Of a stretch of DNA of 38,658 bases, positions 1 through 7,811 are shown one piece after another (the stretch's first letter is position 1; each line of letters opens with the position of its first letter). A program made the position numbers and the translations under genes. A model generated the notes under the pieces. It ran no database searches. It was not told where the DNA came from and was given only the letters and a program-made list of their open reading frames with translations. Source of the DNA: Fidelibacterota bacterium (GTDB taxonomy: Bacteria; Pseudomonadota; Alphaproteobacteria; Rhodospirillales; Rhodospirillaceae); assembly GCA_947475295.1 (NCBI GenBank), contig CANJLF010000024.1:1-38658 (forward strand). Direction: 5' to 3'.

Positions 1-67
1 GAGACAGCGGAAAATAAGGCGCGATACGGCGCATCTGCGCCTCTGAAAGCATAAACAGATCGTCCAT
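1..67 (-). CDS. IS5-family transposase, N-terminal fragment
   Basis: Only the first 22 codons are present, beginning MDDLFMLSEAQMRRIAPYF, the typical opening of IS5-family (DDE) transposases that start with a helical MRR-I-x-PYFP segment. The start ATG at 67-65 is preceded by a strong Shine-Dalgarno GGAGGT six bases upstream. No catalytic residues lie in this part. The gene continues beyond the window edge, so integrity cannot be judged. Its C-terminal counterpart at the right edge (38511-38658) probably belongs to another copy of the same element. Confidence 0.8.
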   Translation of the reverse strand, partial: MDDLFMLSEAQMRRIAPYFPLS

Positions 68-93
68 GGCGACACCTCCGTGTGCGTCGCCAT
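65..93 (-). promoter_or_regulatory. Hairpin enclosing the transposase SD and start codon
   Basis: On the minus strand ATGGCGAC (93-86) can pair with GTCGCCAT (73-66). This leaves a 12-base loop that holds the GGAGGT Shine-Dalgarno sequence, while the start codon sits in the 3' arm. Such leaders in other IS elements keep transposase translation low on transcripts entering from outside. The pairing is visible in the sequence; the regulatory role is inference. The unrelated IS1595 element at 7732-9295 has the same arrangement. Confidence 0.5.
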
Positions 94-141
94 TGAATCA
101 ATCGATCACTCAGCTCGCAAGAGATTTAATGGGTCCTGACC

Positions 142-2787
142 CTAGTTTATCCAGAAGATCAGCAAGAGTTTTTGGCCGAGTTGGAAGAATTCCGGTTGCG
201 TGACGGGCCGCTGGATACCCAGATCCGCGTTAGTCACGGGTCCGGCGACTTTATGTGGGTTCACCTGCGGGCTGTTCATCTGAAAGACGCCGCCGGCAAG
301 GCCTACCGTACGATTGGTCTCATTCGCGACGTCTCGGCCAGTGTCCACGCGCAGCAGGCCCTAGCCGACAGCGAGCGCAAATTCCGTGATCTGATCGAAG
401 GCTCGTTGCAAGGCGTTTTGGTCCTTCGCAAACGCAAGCCTGTCTTTTGCAATCAAGCGCTGGCGCGGATTCTCGGCTATGAATCCGCCGATGAGGTTCT
501 GGCGCTGCCGAATCTGGGCGATCATGTTCCCGCCGACCGTCTTGAGGAGGTTGAAGGCAATTGGGACCGAGCCTTGCGCCGCGAGCTGGACGGCAAGATC
601 CGCAAAACCCGGCTCTTGGACCGGCGTGGCCGCCTGCGCTGGCTGGAAGAGATCGAGCGCCTGATTCAGTGGGAAGGCGAACCAGCGCGGCAATTGGCGA
701 TCCTGGATGTCACCGAGCAGGAAGCGTTCCACGCAAAATTGCGCGCGAGCGAGGAGCGTTTCCGGCTTCTCGCCGACAACGTCTCCGACGTTATTGCCCT
801 CTACGACCAGGATCATGTGCTGCGCTACGTTTCACCGTCCATCGAGCGCGTGGCCGGTTACGTGCCCGAAGACGTTGTCGGCCGGCACATCTCCGTCATG
901 GCGATGCCCGAGGATGAGCTTTCATCGCATACTCGCGCCGAGCTGGCCGAGGGCTCGCACGTCCGCACACAGATCTGGCGTTTGTGGCGCAAGGACGGGT
1001 CCTCGATTTGGGTGGAATCGACCAGTTCCCATGTGGCGCCGCCGCCCGGCGAGAGCGGCCATTCCGTGGTCTCGGCCATCCGCGACGTGACCGAGCGCGT
1101 CGAGCGCGAGGCCGAGCTGGGCGAGGCCCGCGACCGCCTCAAGAATCAAACCGACGAACTCACAATCTTGGCGCAAAACCTCGATATCGAACGCGAGCGC
1201 GCCGAGCAGGCGAACGAGGCAAAATCCCAGTTCCTGGCCATGATGAGTCACGAGCTGCGCACGCCCATGACTGGCGTCATGGGCTTGGCGGACCTGTTGC
1301 TGATGAGCAAAATGACCGCGGAGCAGGTTGATCTCACGCGGCTATTAAAGCGCTCGGCCCGCGCCCTCTTGGACCTGCTGAACGATATTCTCGATTTCTC
1401 GAAGATCGAGGCCGGCCAGCTTGAAATTGAATCGATTTCGTTCAATCTTTCGGAGATCCTCGCGGACTTGACCAATCTTTTCGCGCCCATGGCGTCGGAG
1501 AAGGGCGTGACGCTCGATTCCCAGATTCCCGGCTCCTATTGGAACGTGATCAAAGGCGACCCCAAGCGGTTGCGGCAGGTGCTGTCCAATCTGGTCGGTA
1601 ACGCCATAAAGTTTACCGAGGAGGGCCGGGTGACACTCGGCTTCGAGCAGATTCCCTTGTCCAAGGACTCTCTGAAAATGCGGTTCAATATCGTTGACAC
1701 CGGCATTGGCATTGCGGAAAAAAACTTGGCCAAGTTATTCAAGCCGTTCGTGCAGGCCGACGTGTCGACGTCGCGCAAATACGGCGGGACGGGTCTGGGT
1801 CTTGCGATCTCCAAGCGGCTGGTTGAAGGCATGGGCGGCGAGATCGCGGCGACGAGTTCGCCCGGCAAGGGCTCGACATTTACCTTCACGGTGAAGGTGA
1901 TTCTCGACCGATCAGCGCCGCAGGTCGAGGCCGGCACGGCCCTGCGGCGGTCCGGAGCCACCATTACCACGGCCGTCGTGCCGCGAACAATCTTGCTCGC
2001 CGAGGACAATGAATCCTCGCGCTACCTTATTTCCACGATGCTGAGCCGCATGGGCCACACTGTGGATGCTGTCGAAAACGGCGCCGAGGCTGTGGCGGCG
2101 GTGCGGTCCAAAACCTACGACATCGTGCTCATGGACATGCAGATGCCCGTCATGGATGGACCCGAGGCCGTGCGGGAAATACGTAAGTTGAAATCGCCCG
2201 GTGCGCGCGTGCCGATTGTCGCGCTCACCGCGGACGTGATCGCCATCCATCGCGCGAATTACTTTGCCGCGGGCGTCAATACCATTGTCGGTAAACCGGT
2301 CGATTGGACGGAACTGTCAGAGGAGATGGAGCGCCAGCTCGCCTCCAGTACGTCAGTGCCCGCCGCGCCCAAGAAAGCAAAAAAATCCGCGGCCGCAAAG
2401 GAAAGCGGTGCCGAAGCCGCGCTCAAAGCCTCACAAGCCGCGCAGGTTCTCGACGCCGACGCACTTGGTGGGCTCGCCGAAGCCCTTAGCGAGGATGTTC
2501 TAGCGCCCATGTTGCTGACCTTCAGCGCCAATATGCACAAGTACCGGGATGATCTGGCGGCCGCCATGGGTGCCGGCGACCTCAAGCAGGCCAGGCGCAC
2601 CGCCCACGCCTTGAAGGGCCTCTGCGCGCAGTTTGGCGCGGCCCGCGCCAGCGCGCTGGCAAAGTTCATTGAAATGGACGCCGCGAGTCTTGGTGATATT
2701 GGCTTGGTTTTGCCGGGCCTCGGCGAAACCATCACCGCCACCGAAAAAGCCCTGGCCGTGCGCCGCGCCGAGATCGGCCCGCGCTAG
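142..2787 (+). CDS. Hybrid sensor histidine kinase (PAS-PAS-PAS-HisKA-HATPase-REC-Hpt), 5' truncated by an IS
   Basis: This is a hybrid phosphorelay kinase that autophosphorylates on His, passes phosphate to its own receiver Asp and then to a C-terminal Hpt His. The frame is open from the IS junction at 142 and opens inside a PAS domain (VYPEDQQEF, then a PAS core ending near base 330), so the true N-terminus is missing. Numbering from a TTG at 172, two more PAS domains cover ~60-190 and ~190-320, followed by a coiled coil. The H-box SHELRTPM has His360. The ATPase has LSNLVGNAIKF, DTGIGI and GGTGLGLAISK. The receiver has Asp655 in LMDMQMPVMDG and the Hpt motif HALKG has His812. No transmembrane segment remains. 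The TTG could allow a shortened product, but the cut PAS makes normal sensing unlikely. It converges with the receiver gene at 2792, four bases away. Confidence 0.9.
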   Translation, partial: LVYPEDQQEFLAELEEFRLRDGPLDTQIRVSHGSGDFMWVHLRAVHLKDAAGKAYRTIGLIRDVSASVHAQQALADSERKFRDLIEGSLQGVLVLRKRKPVFCNQALARILGYESADEVLALPNLGDHVPADRLEEVEGNWDRALRRELDGKIRKTRLLDRRGRLRWLEEIERLIQWEGEPARQLAILDVTEQEAFHAKLRASEERFRLLADNVSDVIALYDQDHVLRYVSPSIERVAGYVPEDVVGRHISVMAMPEDELSSHTRAELAEGSHVRTQIWRLWRKDGSSIWVESTSSHVAPPPGESGHSVVSAIRDVTERVEREAELGEARDRLKNQTDELTILAQNLDIERERAEQANEAKSQFLAMMSHELRTPMTGVMGLADLLLMSKMTAEQVDLTRLLKRSARALLDLLNDILDFSKIEAGQLEIESISFNLSEILADLTNLFAPMASEKGVTLDSQIPGSYWNVIKGDPKRLRQVLSNLVGNAIKFTEEGRVTLGFEQIPLSKDSLKMRFNIVDTGIGIAEKNLAKLFKPFVQADVSTSRKYGGTGLGLAISKRLVEGMGGEIAATSSPGKGSTFTFTVKVILDRSAPQVEAGTALRRSGATITTAVVPRTILLAEDNESSRYLISTMLSRMGHTVDAVENGAEAVAAVRSKTYDIVLMDMQMPVMDGPEAVREIRKLKSPGARVPIVALTADVIAIHRANYFAAGVNTIVGKPVDWTELSEEMERQLASSTSVPAAPKKAKKSAAAKESGAEAALKASQAAQVLDADALGGLAEALSEDVLAPMLLTFSANMHKYRDDLAAAMGAGDLKQARRTAHALKGLCAQFGAARASALAKFIEMDAASLGDIGLVLPGLGETITATEKALAVRRAEIGPR

Positions 2788-2791
2788 CGCA

Positions 2792-3166
2792 TTATCGCCT
2801 TTGCGCCATGCGCAGGATCGTCGGATTGATGGGCTTTGTGATGTAGTCGATGCCGCCGGCTTCAAGGCCGCCCACTTCGTCGGTGGTTGAGGTGCGGCTA
2901 GTCAGGAAGATAACGGGAATCTCGGCCAAAAGCGCGTGCGCCTTAATGCAGCGGCAAACCTCAAAGCCGTCGATGTCCGGCAACCCCACATCCAAGAGGA
3001 TCAGATCGGGCAGCGTATCGGCTGCGACCGCTAGGGCCGCCGCGCCGCTACGCGCCGAGCGCAGGTCATAGTCGGCCTTTAACACGCCGGTGATGAGCCG
3101 GCCGATGGTCTCGTCACTCTCTACCGTCAGAATAGATGGTCGTCGGTCTTTAGGCATAAGATCCAT
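2792..3166 (-). CDS. Single-domain response regulator with shortened receiver
   Basis: This is a CheY-like receiver of the type found in PleD/RpfG relatives (LILLDVGLPDIDGFEVC, FLTSRT, DYITKPINP). The phospho-acceptor Asp, the Thr and the Lys are present. Two things are odd. The acidic pair after strand beta-1 reads ES-DE (LTVESDE) instead of the usual DD(E). The protein also stops ten residues after TKPIN, so the last helix (alpha-5), normally continuing ARVRTHL-like, is missing or very short. The start is uncertain: ATG at 3166 follows AGGGAG, ATG at 3157 is possible, and the frame opens to 3205. It is divergent from the receiver gene at 3301 and convergent with the hybrid kinase, suggesting one phosphorelay locus. 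It may be a 3'-truncated gene. Confidence 0.75.
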   Translation of the reverse strand: MDLMPKDRRPSILTVESDETIGRLITGVLKADYDLRSARSGAAALAVAADTLPDLILLDVGLPDIDGFEVCRCIKAHALLAEIPVIFLTSRTSTTDEVGGLEAGGIDYITKPINPTILRMAQRR

Positions 3167-3300
3167 CACTCCCTGGACCCGTTCAGCGTTTCGTGCAAAA
3201 TCCATCCCCGGAAGTGGGTGCGTACGCCGTGATCGTCTATTTGCCCTATGTGGTATGGTTCATGGCAAGCCGTACAAACAGCAAGGTGTCATAGCGCCAG

Positions 3301-3780
3301 ATGAACGACTCCGAGCCACTCATTTTAACACCGTTCGACCGGCTGCGCGTTCTGGCCATCGACGACGATCGGGCCATCCTCGAAGTGGTGGATGCGATGC
3401 TGCGCATGGCCGGCGTCGGCAGTGTGATCAAGTCTGCCAGTTGCCTGGCCGCGCTCAATGTCCTCGCCGATCAGCAGAAGAAGATCGACTGTATCATCTG
3501 CGACCAATCCATGCCGCATATGACCGGCGTCGAGCTTCTGCGCGAAATCCGCGCCGGCCACTACAGCCATGTGCCGCGCGATATTCGCTTCATCATGGTT
3601 ACGGGGCACGGCCAGGAAGCTGTGGTAAAGGCGGCCATCAGTCTTGACGTCAACGGCTACATCATGAAGCCCGTGACCAAGGACGCCCTGACCAAGGCCA
3701 TTCACCGGGCGTTTGGCCGCTCGCCGCCCTTGAAGGCGCCGGAAGACTATTCCGGCGTGGCTTTGCCCCCTGAGCCTTGA
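3301..3780 (+). CDS. CheY-like response regulator
   Basis: This 159-residue single receiver has a short N-terminal extension and a proline-rich tail. The acidic cluster is AIDDDRA, the phospho-acceptor is Asp68 in CDQSMPHMTG, the Thr lies in MVTGHG and the conserved Lys in IMKPVTKD. There is no output domain, so it probably works as a phosphate shuttle or by protein contacts. It lies divergent to the short receiver gene and 0.5 kb beyond the Hpt-bearing hybrid kinase, a natural partner by proximity. The ATG start is chosen because the receiver begins only about 15 residues in. Family is certain, partner is inferred. Confidence 0.88.
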   Translation: MNDSEPLILTPFDRLRVLAIDDDRAILEVVDAMLRMAGVGSVIKSASCLAALNVLADQQKKIDCIICDQSMPHMTGVELLREIRAGHYSHVPRDIRFIMVTGHGQEAVVKAAISLDVNGYIMKPVTKDALTKAIHRAFGRSPPLKAPEDYSGVALPPEP

Positions 3781-3869
3781 AATCTCAGGCTAAAACAGCC
3801 CCACGTTCAAGACGGGCGCTTTTCAATATACGCGCGCGTTTCGGGTGCCTATGCTTGCGGTGTATATAA

Positions 3870-3879
3870 GGGATATCCC
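3870..3879. promoter_or_regulatory. Perfect 10-bp palindrome GGGATATCCC abutting a start codon
   Basis: GGGATATCCC sits directly before the ATG at 3880, in the place of a Shine-Dalgarno sequence (AAGGGA). The same 10-mer occurs at 7528-7537, two bases before the rlmJ start. It could be a small operator or simply a coincidence of SD-like sequence. Confidence 0.3.
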
Positions 3880-4119
3880 ATGAACAACCGCCCGAGCTTG
3901 GAAGAAGGCGCCAAGGAAATCTTGCGCATCGCCGTGCGGGATTTGCACTTATCCGCCGACGCCATGATCAGTGCCCAGCCCATTCTGGAACGCTTCAACA
4001 ATCTGCCGTGGAAGGTCACTGACCTTCGCCCGGCGCTGATCCACGCTCAGGAGAAGGGCTGGATCACGCAGGAAGGGCGCTTGACCGCCGCCGGCTTCGC
4101 CGCCGCGCCGGCGATCTAA
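3880..4119 (+). CDS. Small hypothetical protein (79 aa)
   Basis: I do not recognise a named family. The 79 residues are soluble and mostly helical, with no signal peptide or membrane segment. The second half (WKVTDLRPALIHAQEKGWITQEGRLTAAGF) resembles the recognition helix and wing of a short winged-helix domain, where LIHAQEKGWI would be the helix and ITQEGRLTAAG the strand-turn. That is a shape impression, not a motif match. The ATG follows AAGGGA. Codon use matches its neighbours. It lies alone between the receiver gene at 3301-3780 and hrpB, on the same strand as both. Confidence 0.65.
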   Translation: MNNRPSLEEGAKEILRIAVRDLHLSADAMISAQPILERFNNLPWKVTDLRPALIHAQEKGWITQEGRLTAAGFAAAPAI

Positions 4120-4147
4120 CAGCGATTATTTGCTGGCTTTGACCGTG

Positions 4148-4167
4148 CGATGAGAACCTTCTCATCG
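4148..4167. promoter_or_regulatory. Perfect inverted repeat just upstream of hrpB
   Basis: CGATGAGAA (4148-4156) and TTCTCATCG (4159-4167) form perfect 9-bp arms with a CC spacer, ending five bases before the hrpB ATG. No T-run follows, so it is not a terminator. It could be an operator, or a hairpin that hides the translation start, since no Shine-Dalgarno sequence is visible there. Function is inferred. Confidence 0.45.
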
Positions 4168-4172
4168 TCGCT

Positions 4173-6686
4173 ATGGACCCCCTCGTGAATTTTACCAGCC
4201 CGCTTCCGATTGATCGCATTTTGCCCGCCGTTGCTGCGGCGCTGAACGATCATACGTCGGCGGTGGTGCTGGCCGCGCCCGGCGCCGGCAAGACCACGCG
4301 CATTCCGCTGGCGCTGCTGGATGCGCCATGGCTTGCCGGCAAGACAATCCTGATGCTGGAGCCGCGCCGCCTGGCCGCGCGCATGGCGGCGGCGCGCATG
4401 GCGGTCACGCTGGGCGAGAAACTCGGTGATACGGTCGGCTATCGCGTGCGGCTTGAGTCCAAGGTCTCGGCACGCACGCGCATTGAGGTGGTCACCGAAG
4501 GCATTCTCACCCGCCGCCTGCAGACCGATACCGACTTAACCGGCGTCGGCTTGCTGATTTTCGACGAGTTCCACGAACGCAGTCTCGATGCCGACATGGG
4601 CCTCGCGCTGGCGCTCGACGTGCAGCGGGCGTTGCGGCCGGATTTGAAAATCCTCGTCATGTCGGCGACTTTGGATGGCCAGGCGGTCGCAGCGCTCCTC
4701 GGCCAAGCCCCGGTGATTGCCTGCGATCACCGGCCCTTTCCGGTGGAGACGCGCTATCTCGATAAATCCGCCGGCGATGATCTGCCGCGCGAGATGGCAT
4801 CGCTGATCCGCCGTGCGCTGGATGAGGAAACCGGCAGCATTCTCGCGTTTCTGCCGGGCGAAGGCGAAATCCGCCGCACGGCTCTAGCGCTCGAGGACGG
4901 GCAGCTGCCGGCGGGTGCCGTCATCGCGCCGCTTTACGGCGCGCTGTCGCCGGAGGACCAGCAGCTTGCCGTCGATCCGCCGAAGCCCGGCATCCGCAAG
5001 ATCGTGCTCGCCACTACCATCGCCGAGACCAGCCTGACCATCGAAGGCGTGCGCGTCGTCGTCGACTGCGGTTTCAAGCGCGCGCCGCGTTTCGATGCGC
5101 GGCGCGGTATGACCCAGCTGATCACCGTGCGCGTGTCGCGCGCCGCCGCCGAACAGCGCCAGGGCCGCGCCGGCCGCCTGGAGCCCGGCGTCTGCTATCG
5201 TCTGTGGACCGCGCCCGAAGATCGCGGCCTCAAGGCTTTCGACGAGCCCGAAATGCTGCAGGCGGACTTGGCGCCGCTGGCCTTGGACCTCGCCGCCTGG
5301 GGCGTCTCCGATCCCTTGGCGCTGTCCTGGATGACGCCGCCGCCTGCTGGCGCCTTTGCCCAGGCTCAGGACGTCTTGCGCCGCCTTGACGCTCTGGACG
5401 GTGGTGGGCGTATCACCGCTGAAGGTAAAGCCATGGCGGCGCTGCCCTTGCATCCGCGCCTCGCCCATCTCGTCCACCGCGGTCAGGAACTGGGCTATGG
5501 CGGCCTCGCTTGCGATACGGCGGCCCTTTTGGCCGAGCGCGATATTCTGATGGGCACACGCGATCCCGACCTGCGGCTGCGCCTGGATGCGGTGATTGGC
5601 GACAGGCCCGAGCGCGGAGCGCGTATCAATCACGCCGCCCTCGCGCGCGTTAAAGCCGCCGCGCGGCAAATCCGCAGCCTGCTCAAAACACACACGACCC
5701 GCGCGACAAGTGCTGATTCTGCGGGCCTTCTGGTCGCGCTGGCCTATCCCGACCGCATCGCACAGCGGCGCGGCGACGGACGCTATCGTCTTGCCGGCGG
5801 CGGCGGCGCCTTTGTCGATGCCGCCGATCCGCTGGCCGCCCAGGACTTTCTCGCCGTCGCCGATCTCGACGGCGCGGCCCGCGATGCGCGCATTTATCTC
5901 GCCGCTCCACTCACCCGGGCCGAGATCGAAGACACCTTTGCCGCCGATATCGCCGATGTCGATGCGGTCGCCTGGGATGCCCGCGAACAGATCGTCCAGG
6001 TCCGCCGCCAGCGCCGCCTGGGCGCGCTGATCCTGGAAGATCGCCCCTTTACCAAAGCCGATCCGGCGCTGGTGCAAGCCGCGATGATCGCCGGCATCCG
6101 CGATATGGGCCTCGCCGCGCTGCCCTGGAACGACGCCGCGCGGGCGCTGCGGCAGCGCGTTGCGGTTTTGCGCACGGCTTTCCCCGAAGACCCCTGGCCC
6201 GATATGTCCGATACAGCTCTCACGGACACGATTGAGCATTGGCTGGGACCGTATCTCGATGGCGTGACACGGCGCGGGCACCTGGCAGGGCTCGATTTGA
6301 ACGCAGCCCTACGCGCGCTCCTGCCCTGGCCCTTCCCCCAAAAGCTCGACGAATTGGCGCCGACGCATATCCCCGTGCCGTCGGGATCACAGATCACCGT
6401 TGACTACGGCGCCGACGGCGGCCCGGCCTTGCACGTCAAGTTGCAGGAAGTCTTCGGGTTGCGTGATACGCCCGCCGTGGCCGGCGGCCGCGTACCGGTC
6501 ACACTGCATCTGCTGTCGCCGGCGCGGCGGTCCCTGGCAGTCACGGGCGATCTCAAAAGTTTCTGGGCCAATGTCTATCCGCAAGTGCGCGGCGAAATGC
6601 GCGGGCGCTATCCGCGCCACATCTGGCCTGAAAATCCGCTGGAGGCGACACCCACGCAGCGCTCCATTAAACCGCGTGGAACCTAA
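4173..6686 (+). CDS. hrpB: ATP-dependent RNA helicase HrpB
   Basis: This is a DEAH-box-type helicase of the HrpB family, 837 residues, the usual full length. Walker A is APGAGKTT (Lys40), Walker B is DEFH at 131-134, motif III is SAT at 164-166 and motif VI is QRQGRAGR at 328-335. The HrpB-specific C-terminal domain is present (PFPQKLDEL...PSGSQITVDY...EVFGLRDTP...LLSPARRSLAVTGDLKSFW...RYPRHIWPENP). HrpB proteins are thought to act on RNA, but their role in most bacteria is unclear. The ATG at 4173 lacks a clear ribosome-binding site and follows a 20-bp palindrome; a GTG at 4185 is an alternative. Its stop codon overlaps that of the convergent rlmJ gene (shared CTAA). Confidence 0.95.
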   Translation: MDPLVNFTSPLPIDRILPAVAAALNDHTSAVVLAAPGAGKTTRIPLALLDAPWLAGKTILMLEPRRLAARMAAARMAVTLGEKLGDTVGYRVRLESKVSARTRIEVVTEGILTRRLQTDTDLTGVGLLIFDEFHERSLDADMGLALALDVQRALRPDLKILVMSATLDGQAVAALLGQAPVIACDHRPFPVETRYLDKSAGDDLPREMASLIRRALDEETGSILAFLPGEGEIRRTALALEDGQLPAGAVIAPLYGALSPEDQQLAVDPPKPGIRKIVLATTIAETSLTIEGVRVVVDCGFKRAPRFDARRGMTQLITVRVSRAAAEQRQGRAGRLEPGVCYRLWTAPEDRGLKAFDEPEMLQADLAPLALDLAAWGVSDPLALSWMTPPPAGAFAQAQDVLRRLDALDGGGRITAEGKAMAALPLHPRLAHLVHRGQELGYGGLACDTAALLAERDILMGTRDPDLRLRLDAVIGDRPERGARINHAALARVKAAARQIRSLLKTHTTRATSADSAGLLVALAYPDRIAQRRGDGRYRLAGGGGAFVDAADPLAAQDFLAVADLDGAARDARIYLAAPLTRAEIEDTFAADIADVDAVAWDAREQIVQVRRQRRLGALILEDRPFTKADPALVQAAMIAGIRDMGLAALPWNDAARALRQRVAVLRTAFPEDPWPDMSDTALTDTIEHWLGPYLDGVTRRGHLAGLDLNAALRALLPWPFPQKLDELAPTHIPVPSGSQITVDYGADGGPALHVKLQEVFGLRDTPAVAGGRVPVTLHLLSPARRSLAVTGDLKSFWANVYPQVRGEMRGRYPRHIWPENPLEATPTQRSIKPRGT

Positions 6687-7525
6687 TCCTTCTTGAACCA
6701 GACAGAGGTATGGCGGCCGCGTTCGAAGATGCGCGCGAGCCAATCGCCGGCTTCCGTCAGGGTGGCATCAAACTGCCAGGGCGGGTTGATGACGATCAGC
6801 CCTGAGCCGAGCAATCCTGAAACGCCGTCGGTGCGCTTCGGCAGGGTAAACATTATCTCGTCACAGAGCATGGGGCTGTCGATGCCATTCTTGAGTGCGG
6901 CGATCATCGGTTCATGCCGGCGCTCCTTGAGGATCGCGTACCACAGCAGATAGATGCCCTCGCGCCACTTGCCGTGGGCTTCGACAAGCTTCTCCGCGAC
7001 ATTGGTGTATTCGCCCTTCACTTCGTAAGGCGGGTCAATCAGGACCAGGCCGCGGCGGGGCGTCGGCGGCACCAGCGCCACCAGTGCCTCGAGGCTGTCG
7101 CGCCGATGTGTGGCGATGCGGGCGTCCTTGCGGGCCCAGCGCCCCAGGTTGTCGAAGGCCGTCGGGTGCAATTCGTTGAGTATGAGACGGTCGTCGGCGC
7201 GCAAGTATGACCGGGCGAGGGCGGGCGAGCCGGGATATCGCTGAAGAGCGCCATCGCCGTTGAGACGGCGTACGGCGGCGAAATAGGGTGTGAGTGCCAG
7301 AGGCGGCCCTTCGGCGTTCAAGATGGCTTCGATGCCGTGACGGTACTCGCCCGTCCTTTGCGGCGCGAACTGACTGAGGTCGTAGTCGCCTTCGCCCGCA
7401 TGCAAATCGAGCACGGTAAAAGGCTTGTCCTTGGCGGCCAGACGCTCAAGCAGCAGCACCAGCGCCACATGTTTGTGGACGTCCGCCGGATTGCCGGCGT
7501 GATAGGCGTGCTGATAGCTCAGCAT
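6683..7525 (-). CDS. rlmJ: 23S rRNA (adenine(2030)-N(6))-methyltransferase RlmJ
   Basis: RlmJ uses S-adenosylmethionine to N6-methylate an adenine of 23S rRNA. The 280 residues begin with the family signature MLSYQHAYHAGNPADVHKH. The SAM-binding motif I is LDLHAGEGDYDL at ~39-50 and the N6-adenine methyltransferase catalytic motif DPPY is at 164-167. Length is normal for the family. The gene converges on hrpB with overlapping stop codons. The ATG at 7525 is preceded by the palindrome GGGATATCCC. Nothing indicates damage. The IS1595 element lies in its upstream region about 200 bases from the start and may have separated distal promoter elements. Confidence 0.95.
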   Translation of the reverse strand: MLSYQHAYHAGNPADVHKHVALVLLLERLAAKDKPFTVLDLHAGEGDYDLSQFAPQRTGEYRHGIEAILNAEGPPLALTPYFAAVRRLNGDGALQRYPGSPALARSYLRADDRLILNELHPTAFDNLGRWARKDARIATHRRDSLEALVALVPPTPRRGLVLIDPPYEVKGEYTNVAEKLVEAHGKWREGIYLLWYAILKERRHEPMIAALKNGIDSPMLCDEIMFTLPKRTDGVSGLLGSGLIVINPPWQFDATLTEAGDWLARIFERGRHTSVWFKKD

Positions 7526-7527
7526 GG

Positions 7528-7537
7528 GGGATATCCC
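7528..7537. promoter_or_regulatory. Second GGGATATCCC palindrome, before rlmJ
   Basis: The same 10-bp palindrome as at 3870-3879, placed two bases upstream of the rlmJ ATG (minus strand). Two exact copies of a 10-mer next to start codons in one 38-kb window is more than expected by chance, but no regulator can be named. Confidence 0.3.
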
Positions 7538-7723
7538 GGGCAGGTGATTCGGCAGGGGCCGGAGGTGGGGACGAGGGGTCGATTTATAGGCATATTAAAT
7601 TTATGTGTTTGCACGGAAACCGGGCGGTGAGGCTGCTAGGGCAGTGTTCGCATGGCCGAACAAGGCAAGTCACCGGCATTTCCTTTCGCCGCAGTCTAAT
7701 TATGATAATTTATTGATTCTAAT

Positions 7724-7731
7724 AATATAAT
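7724..7731. repeat. Target-site duplication AATATAAT, left copy
   Basis: AATATAAT directly precedes the left inverted repeat of the IS1595-family element and is repeated exactly at 9296-9303 after the right inverted repeat. Eight bases is the duplication length expected for this family. The target is a local AT-rich spot between rlmJ and the glucan synthase gene. Confidence 0.9.
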
Positions 7732-7777
7732 CGGATTTATCCCTTTGGGGTACGTAACATGACCGATTATAATGCCT

Positions 7778-7797
7778 TCCCTCGGGCAAGCGAGGGA
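7778..7797 (+). promoter_or_regulatory. Hairpin in the leader of the passenger operon
   Basis: TCCCTCG (7778-7784) pairs with CGAGGGA (7791-7797) around a six-base loop, 15 bases before the passenger gene ATG at 7812. No T-run follows. It could shape translation of the first passenger gene or hinder read-through; the role is not known. Confidence 0.35.
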
Positions 7798-7811
7798 GTC
7801 AGGGTTGGGTT

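Larger units (their letters stand above)
1..142 (-). mobile_element. IS5-family insertion sequence, 5' terminal fragment
   Basis: This is the first ~142 bases of an insertion sequence that runs off the left edge of the window. Its terminal inverted repeat, read inward on the minus strand from base 142, begins GGGTCAGGACCCATTAA. The same repeat, with one difference (GGGTCAGGACTCATTAA), bounds the IS fragment at the right edge. The element abuts the tetranucleotide CTAG (142-145), which fits the CTAG/TA target preference common in IS5-family elements. The encoded transposase start lies inside the fragment. The orientation matches the right-hand copy. The insertion lies inside a PAS-domain coding region and removes the 5' part of the sensor kinase gene. 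Confidence 0.85.

Noticed and set aside
4884-6281. 465-codon minus-strand ORF inside hrpB
   Set aside because: It lies wholly within the well-supported helicase gene and has the Gly/Arg/His-rich composition of an antisense shadow in GC-rich DNA.
7715-7724. GATTCTAATA next to the IS1595 target as another copy of the ATTCGC repeat
   Set aside because: Only ten bases match and the rest of the arm is absent; probably coincidence in AT-rich sequence.
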